From Pseudomonadota bacterium (lineage in GTDB: Bacteria > Desulfobacterota > Desulfobulbia > Desulfobulbales > JAGXFP01), in assembly GCA_018823285.1 (NCBI GenBank), contig JAHJIQ010000076.1, forward strand, positions 1 through 64,000: a stretch of DNA of 64,000 nt, written 5' to 3'. Positions within the stretch are counted from its first letter, which is position 1, and each line of letters starts with the position of its first letter. Both the position numbers and the translations under genes were made by a program. The notes below the pieces were generated by a model. That model worked only from the letters and a program-made list of their open reading frames with translations, made no database searches and had not been told where the DNA came from. Positions 1 to 8,437 of this stretch are shown here, piece by piece.

Positions 1-3
1 ATT

Positions 4-32
4 TCTATTAACTTAGTGGGTCGGCTAGATTG
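4..32 (+). promoter_or_regulatory. Promoter-like motif, copy 1 (before the MORN gene)
   Basis: A 29-bp block with AAC at 10-12, seven variable bases, then GTCGGCTAGATTG at 20-32. The same layout recurs at 2977-3005, 4501-4529 and 15351-15379. TAGATT could be a -10 box with a 16-bp spacer; the -35 position (CTATTA) is poor here. The block lies 57 bp upstream of the MORN gene. Confidence 0.45.
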
Positions 33-88
33 CGGGAATTATCGGAGGCAACGATTGTAACCATAGTTCTGACTATTAAGGAGACTTC

Positions 89-562
89 TTGAAAAAGATC
101 ATAATTGCAGGATTGTTACTGGTGGTTTTACTGCCGACCGGAGCCTTTGCCAAGGCCGGGGTCTGCCGGGAAGGTGATTGCGAGAACGGCCTCGGGACCT
201 TCGAATACCAGACCGGAATGAAGTACACCGGCGACTGGCAAAACGGCAAGGAGCACGGCAAGGGCAGGATGACCCTGGAACTCGGCACCACCTACGAAGG
301 TGAGTACCAAAATGGAATGCCGCACGGCCGGGGAACCTTCTCCCTGCCTGACGGTCGGGTGTATGTGGGAGAGTGGCGGAACGGCAAACCGGAAGGGCAG
401 GGCAGGGAGAGCCACCCCATCGGCACCAGTTATGAGGGGCAATGGCACAACGGAATGCCCCATGGCTACGGGACCAGGATGGACAACGGCACGATCGTCG
501 AGCAGGGGTACTGGCTTGAGGGGCAGTTTGTAGGAGCTGCAAAACCGAAAGAACTGGAGTGA
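89..562 (+). CDS. Exported MORN-repeat protein
   Basis: A 157-residue protein with an N-terminal signal peptide (about residues 1-21, hydrophobic stretch IIIAGLLLVVLLPTGAFA). It then carries four to five MORN-type repeats of the form Y-x-G-x-W/Y-x-N-G-x-x-x-G-x-G over residues 28-140. MORN repeats form elongated beta-hairpin sheets and usually act as structural or membrane-associated scaffolds; a specific role here is unknown. The start at 89 has a GGAG-type ribosome site just upstream (AAGGAG at 79-84), and promoter-like motif copy 1 lies further upstream. The stop overlaps the next gene's possible GTG start, so the two may be coupled. The family call is secure, the function is not. Confidence 0.85.
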   Translation: MKKIIIAGLLLVVLLPTGAFAKAGVCREGDCENGLGTFEYQTGMKYTGDWQNGKEHGKGRMTLELGTTYEGEYQNGMPHGRGTFSLPDGRVYVGEWRNGKPEGQGRESHPIGTSYEGQWHNGMPHGYGTRMDNGTIVEQGYWLEGQFVGAAKPKELE

Positions 563-570
563 TTCCGCAG

Positions 571-1005
571 ATGGTGATCAGTGAAGAATTGCTGGAAGTC
601 CGGCAGCACAATGGCCCGGGTTATCGGCCGTTGGTGGATTTCGAGAGCTGGCGGGTGGCTGTCTTGAATTACGCCGAAGATCTGCGACCGGAAAACATCA
701 CCCGGATGCAGCGCCATAATGAAACCGACGAGGTCTTTGTCCTGCTGAAAGGCAGCGCCATTCTTTTCGTGGGCGAAGGGGATGAAGAGGTCACCGGAAT
801 CCACGCCCAGCCGCTTGAACCCCATAAACTCTATAATGTTAAACGGGCCGTCTGGCACCACCACACCTTGAGCGAGGACGCCATGGTCCTGGTCGTGGAA
901 AACCGTGATACCACCTACGACAATTCGCCGTTCCGTGATCTCTCGACGTTGCAGCGGGCAGAACTTTTGAGATTGGTCGAAGCGTTAGGGGAGACAATGG
1001 CGTGA
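571..1005 (+). CDS. Cupin-fold protein
   Basis: A protein of about 144 residues with a single cupin-like barrel. Residues around RHNETDEVFVLLKGSAILFV match the metal-binding first cupin motif (H-x-E-x-x-E), followed by a G-rich turn and a later WHHH segment that could supply the second-motif histidine. No signal peptide is visible, so it is probably cytosolic. Such small cupins are often sugar isomerases, dioxygenases or sensory proteins; no substrate can be assigned. ATG at 571 was chosen as the start. A GTG at 559 that overlaps the MORN stop codon (GTGA) is an alternative and would give 148 residues. Confidence 0.75.
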   Translation: MVISEELLEVRQHNGPGYRPLVDFESWRVAVLNYAEDLRPENITRMQRHNETDEVFVLLKGSAILFVGEGDEEVTGIHAQPLEPHKLYNVKRAVWHHHTLSEDAMVLVVENRDTTYDNSPFRDLSTLQRAELLRLVEALGETMA

Positions 1006-1117
1006 TTGTTGTTTTTGTCAATGATATCAGTTTGTTGTATGTGATTTCTACGAAGAATGATCTTCCCCCCGGACTTTCCCCGGAAACCCTCTTTCATACT
1101 TGAGATCAGGACCTGAT

Positions 1118-2491
1118 ATGGCTGAGAAATCTACTACGAAATCAAGGACGCGCTTTCTGCGGGAGATGCTGGCCGGCGAGGACCAGGACGGAATCCGCCG
1201 GTTCTTTGACCGGTTGTCGATGAGCGAAACCGCCCTGATTGTTTCGCGTCTGCATCCGGCCGAACAGAAGATGCTGATCACCATTCTCGATCCATCCGAT
1301 GCGGCGGATGTCATGGAAGATATCCCGACCGAACAGCTGGCCGACATCATCGAGGACCTCCCGCCGGAGCAGGCTATTTCCTTCATGGAGGAACTCCCCA
1401 ATTCAAGAAAGAACGAGCTGCTTTCCGAGATGGAGGGGGAGGAGGTCGAGGCGATCCTGCACGTGATGGAGCCGGAGCAGGCCGATGAGGCAAGGAAAAT
1501 GCTCTCATATCCGCAGGATACCGCCGGGGCGCTGATGATGAGCGAATTTCTGGCTTACAATGACAAAGCGACCATCGGCTCGGTACTGGCCGATCTGCAG
1601 AGCAACAAGGAGCGGTATCACAAGTACAACGTGCAATATATTTATGTGGTTGACGATACAGGCATGCTGGTCGGGGTTCTGCGGGTCCATGACCTCCTGT
1701 TCGCCTTGCACTCGGCCCTGCTGGAGGAGCTGATGATCAGAGACCCGCTGCATGTCAGGGTGACCGACACGATCAAGACCCTCGGCGAGTTTTTTCAGGA
1801 GCATAAATTCTTCGGCGTCCCGGTGGTTGACGAGGATGGTGTTCTGGCCGGGGTGCTCAGGCCGGTTGCGGTAGAAGAAGCATTCAATAAAAAGTCGGTG
1901 CATCAGTTTTTAGGCTTCAGCGGTATCGTCGGCGGTGAGGAGTTCCGCACCATGCCGCTCCTGACCCGAAGCGGCCGCAGGCTTTCATGGCTCTCCATCA
2001 ATATTTTTCTGAATATCATGGCGGCAAGCATTATCGCTTTGTATCAGGATACCCTCGCTTCCGCGATCGCCCTGGCTATCTTCCTGCCGATGATCAGCGA
2101 TATGAGCGGCTGTTCCGGCAACCAGGCGGTGGCGGTCAGTATGCGGGAGCTCACCCTGGGACTGCTGAAAAAGCAGGAGTTTCTGCGGGTCTTTGCCAAG
2201 GAAATAGGGCTTGGCTTCATCAACGGCATCGCACTGGGGGCGCTGCTTGGCGTGATCGCCTTTTTGTGGAAAGGAAATCTCTATCTCGGCCTTGTGGTCG
2301 GCGGCGCCCTGATGCTGAACACGGTCATCGCCGTCTGTTTCGGAGGAATCCTGCCGCTCCTTCTGAAAAAATTCAAACTCGATCCGGCCCTGGTGGCAAG
2401 CCCTGTTCTCACCACGGTAACGGACATGTGCGGGTTCTTTCTGGTTTTCTCGCTGGCGACCCTGGTGCTCGCAAAAATCTCCGGGGTCTGA
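1118..2491 (+). CDS. mgtE: Magnesium transporter MgtE
   Basis: A 457-residue inner-membrane Mg2+ channel or transporter. The order is typical of MgtE: an acidic helical N-domain (roughly residues 25-130, rich in paired E/D as in DIIEDLPPEQA), two CBS domains (about 130-255), and a five-helix membrane domain (about 285-455) containing the conserved region around MISDMSGCSGNQAVAVSMRE. In characterised homologues the N-domain and CBS domains bind Mg2+ and close the pore when Mg2+ is plentiful. The ATG at 1118 follows an AGGA ribosome site; a TTG at 1100 would add six residues. A small membrane protein follows 50 bp downstream on the same strand. Confidence 0.93.
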   Translation: MAEKSTTKSRTRFLREMLAGEDQDGIRRFFDRLSMSETALIVSRLHPAEQKMLITILDPSDAADVMEDIPTEQLADIIEDLPPEQAISFMEELPNSRKNELLSEMEGEEVEAILHVMEPEQADEARKMLSYPQDTAGALMMSEFLAYNDKATIGSVLADLQSNKERYHKYNVQYIYVVDDTGMLVGVLRVHDLLFALHSALLEELMIRDPLHVRVTDTIKTLGEFFQEHKFFGVPVVDEDGVLAGVLRPVAVEEAFNKKSVHQFLGFSGIVGGEEFRTMPLLTRSGRRLSWLSINIFLNIMAASIIALYQDTLASAIALAIFLPMISDMSGCSGNQAVAVSMRELTLGLLKKQEFLRVFAKEIGLGFINGIALGALLGVIAFLWKGNLYLGLVVGGALMLNTVIAVCFGGILPLLLKKFKLDPALVASPVLTTVTDMCGFFLVFSLATLVLAKISGV

Positions 2492-2541
2492 GAATCGGCG
2501 GAGCAATACTTGAAAAATTGCCGGTAACAGGAGTGGTGTCC

Positions 2542-2865
2542 ATGAAGTTGTTGCTGAAATCGATCGGAATTCTGATCACGTTATTATTCATGGCGGCGCT
2601 GGTAGCGGCCAAGGTCGGGGATGTCTTTCCTGCCATGGACACCATCGCCTGGCTGTTCGTGGTGGTCGGATTCGGCGTCTGGATTTTTATCGCGATGCGG
2701 TTGGAAGCCTGGATCGAGAAGCTCCGGCCCGGCCGGTTCAGTGAAGACCAGCGCATCTGGCTCGCCATCATCGCAGCCTTCATCCTCGGCGGACTTCTGA
2801 TTTATCTCGGCTGGAATCTCATCGGCCAGTATTTCACACCTCACTTCGGCGCCGCAGTGCGCTAG
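2542..2865 (+). CDS. Small inner-membrane protein
   Basis: A 107-residue protein with three predicted membrane segments: about residues 8-25, 35-53 (WLFVVVGFGVWIFIAM) and 75-96 (IWLAIIAAFILGGLLIYLGW). A charged loop (RLEAWIEKLRPGRFSEDQ) lies between the second and third. No recognised family. ATG at 2542 has an AGGAG ribosome site eight bases upstream; the open frame reaches further back, but that part lies inside mgtE in another frame. It follows mgtE by 50 bp and may be co-transcribed. Confidence 0.6.
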   Translation: MKLLLKSIGILITLLFMAALVAAKVGDVFPAMDTIAWLFVVVGFGVWIFIAMRLEAWIEKLRPGRFSEDQRIWLAIIAAFILGGLLIYLGWNLIGQYFTPHFGAAVR

Positions 2866-2976
2866 CTGTGGGGGGGGGCCGCTTTCAACCTCTTTAACTT
2901 CTATAACTCTTCGCCCTGATTGTATTGCTCCCTGTTCATCCATTCCCCCAACGCACTATTGTTTTCAGAATTCTTG

Positions 2977-3005
2977 TTTACAAACACCGTTTACCGGTTA
3001 GATTG
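2977..3005 (+). promoter_or_regulatory. Promoter-like motif, copy 2 (before the Bor-like lipoprotein)
   Basis: TTTACA at 2977-2982, AAC, seven variable bases, then ACCGGTTAGATTG at 2993-3005. Read as a sigma-70-type promoter it has -35 TTTACA, a 16-bp spacer and -10 TAGATT. The lipoprotein ATG is 34 bp downstream, a plausible leader length. Confidence 0.55.
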
Positions 3006-3038
3006 ATTGGTTGTTAGGAAAACAGAGGAGTAAAGACT

Positions 3039-3380
3039 ATGACAAAAACTATCATGGTGGTTTTGGCATGTTGTTTGATTGCGGGCATCTCCGGATGTGC
3101 TACGATGACGATTGAAGGTGCTGGCCAGAAAACACCGCAATCCAAAACCGGGACCCATACCAAACATGGGACATATTTCAACCATATCTGGTCGGAACCT
3201 CCGGTTGAGAAGTGTGATAACGGCAGGGGGTTGTACCGGGTGCGCTATCACACCAATGCGGTCTATGCCCTGGTGTCGATCGTTTCACTGGGGCTCTATG
3301 TGCCGCAGACCGCTGAATGGTGGTGCGACGGCACACCTGCTCAGGCGGATGACGAAGAAGAGTATCGACCAGGTCAATAA
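3039..3380 (+). CDS. Bor/Iss-like lipoprotein
   Basis: A 113-residue lipoprotein precursor with a lipobox near residue 20 (AGISGC). The C-terminal part (YALVSIVSLGLYVPQTAEWWC) resembles the end of the phage lambda Bor / Iss serum-resistance lipoprotein family, which has G-x-x-x-x-I-T-L-G-I-Y-T-P followed by a terminal cysteine. Bor-family proteins sit in the outer membrane. The start has a strong AGAGGAG ribosome site, and promoter-like motif copy 2 precedes it. It ends 23 bp before the DUF2235 hydrolase, so the two probably form one transcript. Confidence 0.7.
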   Translation: MTKTIMVVLACCLIAGISGCATMTIEGAGQKTPQSKTGTHTKHGTYFNHIWSEPPVEKCDNGRGLYRVRYHTNAVYALVSIVSLGLYVPQTAEWWCDGTPAQADDEEEYRPGQ

Positions 3381-3403
3381 CCGAGTTTGAAGGAGGTGGT
3401 ACC

Positions 3404-4333
3404 GTGGCAACCAGAAACTTGATCATCGGCTGTGATGGAACCTGGAACGATACCGACGAGTCGGCGGTGACCAATGTTGTGAAGCTACTGGACGCCTGCA
3501 CGGCGAAGAACCAGATCACTCATTATGAAGAAGGCGTGGGCACCGCTTACTGGGAAGCCTTACCCGGCGGCATATACGGCAAGGGCCTTGATCGGCAGAT
3601 TCTCGGGGCATATCGGTTTTTAAGAAAACGGTTCGCTGACCCCGACTGGAAAAGAGAAGAGAACAAGGTCTTTATCTTTGGCTTCAGCAGGGGCTCCTAT
3701 GCCGCCCGGCGGTTGGCTGGACTGATTTCGCATAGCGGGGTAACGGAAAAAGCCGCTGATGTTGATCTTGCCTGGCAACTCTATTTAAGGCGTGATGTAA
3801 AGAGCACTGAAGAACTTAAGAAAAGCGGACGCTTATTCGACATTCAGGTGGAAATGCTCGGTGTCTGGGACACGGTGAAAACCACCACCGATGAGGATTT
3901 CAACGACCTCAAGCTTCCCGAATGCGTTGTTGCCGGCTATCACGCCATGGCGATAGACGAAAAAAGAAAGTTTTTCCCGGTGCTGGAATGGGACAACGAT
4001 CCGCGGGTCACCCAGACCTGGTTTCCCGGGGTCCATTCCGATGTCGGCGGCGGCTACAACGAATGCGGCCTGTCGGACATCGCCCTGCAATGGATGATCG
4101 ACCATGCCTACAACCATGGACTGCGGTGTAAGGCCAGTTCCGTAAAGCAACTTGCAAAAGACCCCTGCGGCACATTGCACAATTCCTACGACGGAATCTG
4201 GAAAGCCTTCGGCACCCAGAACCGCACAATAGCCAAATCCGCAGCCGTACATCCCTCTACCAGGGAACGCATGCAACAAATGGCCGATTACCGCCCTGGC
4301 AACCTGCCGGTGGAACCGAACTACGAAACATAA
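3404..4333 (+). CDS. DUF2235 alpha/beta hydrolase (Tle1-like phospholipase family)
   Basis: A 309-residue protein of the DUF2235 family, which includes type VI secretion phospholipase A effectors (Tle1). Visible hallmarks are the N-terminal strand with the CDGTWND motif (residues 10-16), the nucleophile elbow GFSRGS (Ser about 95), the GVWDTV motif (about 153-158) and GVHSDVGGGY (about 209-218), which carries a conserved His/Asp. No signal peptide or extra C-terminal domain is present, so this is a short stand-alone version. The GTG start at 3404 has a GGAGG site eight bases upstream. The gene directly follows the Bor-like lipoprotein gene. No type VI genes are in the window, so an effector role is only a possibility. 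Confidence 0.85.
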   Translation: MATRNLIIGCDGTWNDTDESAVTNVVKLLDACTAKNQITHYEEGVGTAYWEALPGGIYGKGLDRQILGAYRFLRKRFADPDWKREENKVFIFGFSRGSYAARRLAGLISHSGVTEKAADVDLAWQLYLRRDVKSTEELKKSGRLFDIQVEMLGVWDTVKTTTDEDFNDLKLPECVVAGYHAMAIDEKRKFFPVLEWDNDPRVTQTWFPGVHSDVGGGYNECGLSDIALQWMIDHAYNHGLRCKASSVKQLAKDPCGTLHNSYDGIWKAFGTQNRTIAKSAAVHPSTRERMQQMADYRPGNLPVEPNYET

Positions 4334-4672
4334 AATCATTCAACTGCTGAACAGGAAAGATTTTTGCTAACTCCAAAATAGAGCGTGGAGTTCCGATGCT
4401 CAATGCCCTCAAATTACCAGTTTTATTCTTTCATATAGGCGAACGTAAGTTTGCCATTATCTAGGAAATCCCCCAGAAACAATATTTTCTACAAATTTTA
4501 TTTACAAACTCTTTTTGTCGGTTAGATTGAGTCGGCTTGGTGCAGATTGGATAGAATGTCAAAAAGTCAAGTCCAGACATGTGCCATTAATATGATCAAA
4601 TCATAGGCGAACTTACGATCTGAATTCAGTATTTGATGAAGATGTTTAAATAAATAGTTAAGGAGTTTTGGT
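4334..4672. other. Intergenic region, AT-rich
   Basis: 339 bp without a convincing gene. It contains promoter-like motif copy 3 (4501-4529). Two short related segments beginning ATAGGCGAAC occur near 4435 and 4602. Base composition turns AT-rich here, matching the downstream 540-residue gene. Confidence 0.5.
4501..4529 (+). promoter_or_regulatory. Promoter-like motif, copy 3 (before the 540-residue exported protein)
   Basis: TTTACA at 4501-4506, AAC, seven bases, then GTCGGTTAGATTG at 4517-4529. Spacing is identical to copy 2. It lies 143 bp upstream of the ATG at 4673, so the transcript would have a long leader. Confidence 0.5.
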
Positions 4673-6295
4673 ATGAGGGTAGTCTTTCTTCTTTTGGTGT
4701 TAATATTGTCGACTTTTGGTCAATCTTATGCGTCTGTCGTGCTAATGTCCCCAATCATAAAGTCAAAAACAGTTAATCTAACTGATCAACATTTAGCCAT
4801 GGCGTCTAAATGTTTGAATAATCAAATATCTGACTCTGACGAAAGCGTCTGCATTGATTTTATAAAGGGCGAAAGGGTGGGCCTGTCTGGGAATGTCAAC
4901 CCATTAGAAGTTCAAGGGGTTGATGGATTACTTCCACTTGAAGAGCGCTTGATAATTGGACTCACTGACTTTGTTATAAGTCGTGCAAAAGCTGAGGCTA
5001 GTGTATATTTTCAGGACCAGATGAAGACAAAGTTGTGTGACGCTGAAAATGGTGAAAAGAAATATGTTACAAATTTTTGTAAAGCTTTGAGTGATATTGA
5101 TGACTCTCAACTCCCTTTAGCGGGCTATTCCGCCTATCTCCAGGAAGCAGCAATGAAAGATATCAAAAAGCTTCCTGTGAGTTTTGTTGAGTATGCTCGG
5201 GGGGTATTATCGTCTGATAGAAAGGATGAGTTGGACACCATATTAGTTCTTTATGAAATGTATAATATGTCACGAGCAGGGAATGACGCAATGGCAATTG
5301 CTCGTGGTATAGCCATGAGCCAAGATGAAAAAATTGTTGGTAGTCCTTTTCATAAAGCAGCACAAGTGATTTTGCACATTGACAGCGAATTAGTGATAAC
5401 TGATGGAAAGATTACTACTTACCCGACTGCACCTCCTGGTTTTCCTGTAGAATCTGTTAAGCGGTGGAATTATTATATTAAATCTGTTGCCTCAATTTAC
5501 CAGATCATAGATTTAGATAGTAAGACTGTTGATCTTGAGGGGAGTGAAAAAATACGTATTGGGCAACGTTTGAAGGCAATTTCGCAGATTGTAAATTTGC
5601 TTTTGGAAATTCATAGTGAAATTGATGACGTCTCGGCAACCAATAGAAAAATCAAAATTGTTGTTCAGTATATGAAACAATTTAGTGAGGCATATTTTGA
5701 TCAGGAGGCCTCACTAATGGTTATGGCTTTCTTCAATATATGTGATGAGTTTAATGTGGAAATTAAGCTTAAATATCTGCCTATGTTGGCGAGTGTTGCA
5801 TCTGCGAAGACTGCTGATGAGGTTGCTCGAACTCTTGAAACATTGGCTTCTCCAGTTGGGAGTTACCGGATGAAGCAAAAACGAACAATGACCTCTATAA
5901 CAGCTTTTATGGGTTTTCAGTATAGTGATGAAAAAGTTGATAACGCTATGGATGATGAGCATGAAGCTTATGGGATTTTTGCACCAGTTGGAATTCATCA
6001 AACGTGGGAAGTGGATAAGTGGATAGGGAGTTTTGGAATTTATGGATCACTGTTAGATCTTGGGCAATTGGTGGCAATACGTGATTCCGACAAAGAAAGT
6101 GAAATAAATACGGATTTTAAGCAGGTGTTTTCACCTGGCTTATATCTGACTGTATCAATAAAAGATACCCCAATTACTGTCGGAGGTGGCGCATCGGCTA
6201 CCCCTGATTTAATCAGGGGTGAAAGTGGTGATGATTATGATGTGGTTCGTTATCAAGTGTTTTTAGCAATGGATTTGACCCTATTTAGCTTTTAA
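4673..6295 (+). CDS. Exported protein of unknown function, AT-rich gene
   Basis: A 540-residue protein with a clear signal peptide (about 1-20, VFLLLVLILSTFGQSYA). I do not recognise the family. The middle is predicted mostly helical. From about residue 400 the sequence turns to alternating strand-like segments (FMGFQYSD, GIHQTWEVDKWIGSFGIYG, GLYLTVSIKD, VRYQVFLAMDLTLFSF) and ends in phenylalanine. That pattern would fit a C-terminal outer-membrane or autotransporter-type beta structure, but this is inference. The start has AAGGAG seven bases upstream. Codon and base use are clearly more AT-rich than in the flanking genes, suggesting recent acquisition. It follows promoter-like motif copy 3. 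Confidence 0.75.
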   Translation: MRVVFLLLVLILSTFGQSYASVVLMSPIIKSKTVNLTDQHLAMASKCLNNQISDSDESVCIDFIKGERVGLSGNVNPLEVQGVDGLLPLEERLIIGLTDFVISRAKAEASVYFQDQMKTKLCDAENGEKKYVTNFCKALSDIDDSQLPLAGYSAYLQEAAMKDIKKLPVSFVEYARGVLSSDRKDELDTILVLYEMYNMSRAGNDAMAIARGIAMSQDEKIVGSPFHKAAQVILHIDSELVITDGKITTYPTAPPGFPVESVKRWNYYIKSVASIYQIIDLDSKTVDLEGSEKIRIGQRLKAISQIVNLLLEIHSEIDDVSATNRKIKIVVQYMKQFSEAYFDQEASLMVMAFFNICDEFNVEIKLKYLPMLASVASAKTADEVARTLETLASPVGSYRMKQKRTMTSITAFMGFQYSDEKVDNAMDDEHEAYGIFAPVGIHQTWEVDKWIGSFGIYGSLLDLGQLVAIRDSDKESEINTDFKQVFSPGLYLTVSIKDTPITVGGGASATPDLIRGESGDDYDVVRYQVFLAMDLTLFSF

Positions 6296-6760
6296 AACTA
6301 AAGACTAGTTATCCGTAATTAGCAGTGGATATTAGAATGAGTTCGGTTTGTTCTCTGTGGTGTCAGAGGTGCCCATTTTCTCTTGGAGCGTGCTTGGCTT
6401 GAGATTTTGACATTTTCCTTTGATCTATAGCACTTAGACACAAAACAACCGAGAAGGACCACTGATTCGAAAAGTGCAAGGAACGTTGTTCCTTGATTGC
6501 TTTAAGAGATTTGTAATCAAAAAATGTTCGGATTGTTGGAGAATCAGGAGGAAGGATATATGCCGCTTAGCGGCTAACTTGAATAAAAGTCTCAACCAGA
6601 CTCCCTTTTCCGAAGTGGATTTTACGGAAGTAGCTGATCAGACTATTTCTTGATAAGGGCCTTTTAATGGATGCCCCCTTGCGTGTTCTTGCTTAGGAGG
6701 TATTCGAGATATGCCGGATAATTATGCCAACAGCATAAATGAAAAAACAAGAGGTGAAAA
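6296..6760. other. Intergenic region with short palindromes
   Basis: 465 bp without a large gene. It holds a perfect small palindrome (CAAGGAAC-GTT-GTTCCTTG) at about 6478-6496, a second short one (GCCGCTTAGCGGC) near 6562, and a possible leader reading frame at 6711-6764. No terminator with a clear T-tract follows the upstream gene. Confidence 0.4.
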
Positions 6761-6764
6761 ATGA
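6711..6764 (+). CDS. Possible 17-residue leader peptide
   Basis: A short frame opening with ATG at 6711 behind a strong AGGAGG ribosome site (6696-6701). It encodes 17 residues, and its TGA overlaps the ATG of the next gene (ATGA at 6761-6764). The next gene also has its own AGAGGTG site inside this frame. It may serve translational coupling or be a chance frame. Confidence 0.3.
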   Translation: MPDNYANSINEKTRGEK

Positions 6765-8275
6765 TCATTAATCCAGGAGAGGGACAACGGGTTTTCGAAT
6801 TACCAATCGGCAATGTCTATGTGCGCACGTTCGGTTTTTCGATGGACGTCAACCCAAAAGTCCCCACAGAAGCAATTGAACGTAGGCTGTTTGTCGCTCT
6901 TTCCCCCGAGCAACTTGGTGAACCGTTCCAGGAGGCCATGGCCGAAGCGGGCTTTGAACATCACCTGGACATCCCCCTAGACACAAGAGAGGAATTTTCC
7001 GGGCAAGGATTTTTATCCGAATCCCGACCGGTAGTGCAGGTGGATGTGCCCTCTCCCAACGACATGTTGTTGGTAGCGATGAAGATTGATCGTGGCATAG
7101 TACAGTTTCATCTACCGGAATCTACAGACCAACCAAGAGGAGCGCACACACTGTTGGAATCGGCACGAACCGGGTATTCGCGGTTTATCATCCCAATAAG
7201 CCACGGTGAATATGGAGGGAATTTCCAGGGGAAAATGGCTATTACTCTCTTTGACCCTCTCAAAACAGTGGTCCGTTTCTTCAAGGTCAGGATCGTTGAT
7301 GAACTTTTGCAGGCACCAATAACCACACTTACAAATTATATCGCCAATAAAATCGAGTCACACGTTAAAGATGAGCAGTTCAGGTCTCTGGCCGACCCTG
7401 ATTTCCCTGTGCTGACACCTGATGACCTTGCAACCATGTCTGGAGAGAAAACAGTACTGTTCATTCACGGTATACTAAGTTCCATTGAAGGGGCGTTTCA
7501 CGCTTTGGGGAAAGGAGGAAATAGCGTCCTGCAACAACTGTCGGACAAATACAACGGACGACTGATTGGTTGGGATCACTGGACAGTTTCCAAGACCATG
7601 ACCAAAAACGCCATCGACTTGCTGAACGCCTTGCCTGATGATATGGATGTTCACATCGTATGTCACAGTCGCGGCGGGGCTGTGACCCGGGCCATCCTGG
7701 AAGATCCGGCCCTGAAAAACTTACGGGAAAAGAAACTGAGGACAGTAAACGAAGTCATCTTCGTGGCAGGAGCCAACCAAGGATCACCGCTGGCTAATCC
7801 CGATCGCCTGGTGGATCTAATCAACGTCTTTAATGGCTTGTACAGCTTGGTAGGAAATGGCTCCGGAGTCAGCATTAAAGTTATTGTAGGGGTACTGAAA
7901 GTACTCCTGCATGGGGTATTCAATATCCCGAGCCTGCGTGACCTGACACCCGGCAGTAAATTCTATCAGAGGCTAAACGGACCATACTGCACACCGGCCC
8001 AAGAGTACTGTTATGTGCGGGCTAACTTCGACGAAAAAGGAATATCGGTGCGTTCCACTCTGGATACTCTAGCAGACAGTTACATACAAGAACCTAACGA
8101 CCTGGTTGTACCATTCAAAGGTGCCATGACTTTCGATCCGTATCTTTCCGGGAAAGTTCCGGTTAACCGCGGCATGGATTACGGGGATAGCAATACTGGC
8201 CAATCTACGGTTCTGCACACCAACTACTTCGAGCAGGCGGAAGTTAGGGATTTGCTTCTGAACAAGCTCTTGTGA
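6761..8275 (+). CDS. Alpha/beta hydrolase, lipase-like
   Basis: A 504-residue protein. The C-terminal half has a lipase-type alpha/beta hydrolase fold: the oxyanion-type segment FIHGILSS (about 234-241), the nucleophile elbow CHSRGGA (Ser about 303), and candidate acid/His residues later in the chain. The N-terminal 220 residues are a separate strand-rich region with no family I recognise. The motif set resembles the DUF7379/PGAP1-like group of lipase-like hydrolases found beside conflict or secretion genes. No signal peptide is visible. The zinc-phospholipase-C-like gene follows on the same strand after about 160 bp. Confidence 0.75.
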   Translation: MIINPGEGQRVFELPIGNVYVRTFGFSMDVNPKVPTEAIERRLFVALSPEQLGEPFQEAMAEAGFEHHLDIPLDTREEFSGQGFLSESRPVVQVDVPSPNDMLLVAMKIDRGIVQFHLPESTDQPRGAHTLLESARTGYSRFIIPISHGEYGGNFQGKMAITLFDPLKTVVRFFKVRIVDELLQAPITTLTNYIANKIESHVKDEQFRSLADPDFPVLTPDDLATMSGEKTVLFIHGILSSIEGAFHALGKGGNSVLQQLSDKYNGRLIGWDHWTVSKTMTKNAIDLLNALPDDMDVHIVCHSRGGAVTRAILEDPALKNLREKKLRTVNEVIFVAGANQGSPLANPDRLVDLINVFNGLYSLVGNGSGVSIKVIVGVLKVLLHGVFNIPSLRDLTPGSKFYQRLNGPYCTPAQEYCYVRANFDEKGISVRSTLDTLADSYIQEPNDLVVPFKGAMTFDPYLSGKVPVNRGMDYGDSNTGQSTVLHTNYFEQAEVRDLLLNKLL

Positions 8276-8437
8276 TAGATGTCGCGGGCACCGTTTTGTG
8301 GGCAGCGCGTCTTGCCCAAGAGCATTCAGCCATGAGCCCCGGCGAAGGCAGTTGCCAGTTTTGTGTCCGAGATTGTCCTAGGATCTCGAATCTAACTGAA
8401 TATATCAACATTAATTTCAAGGAAAGGATCGCAAGTC

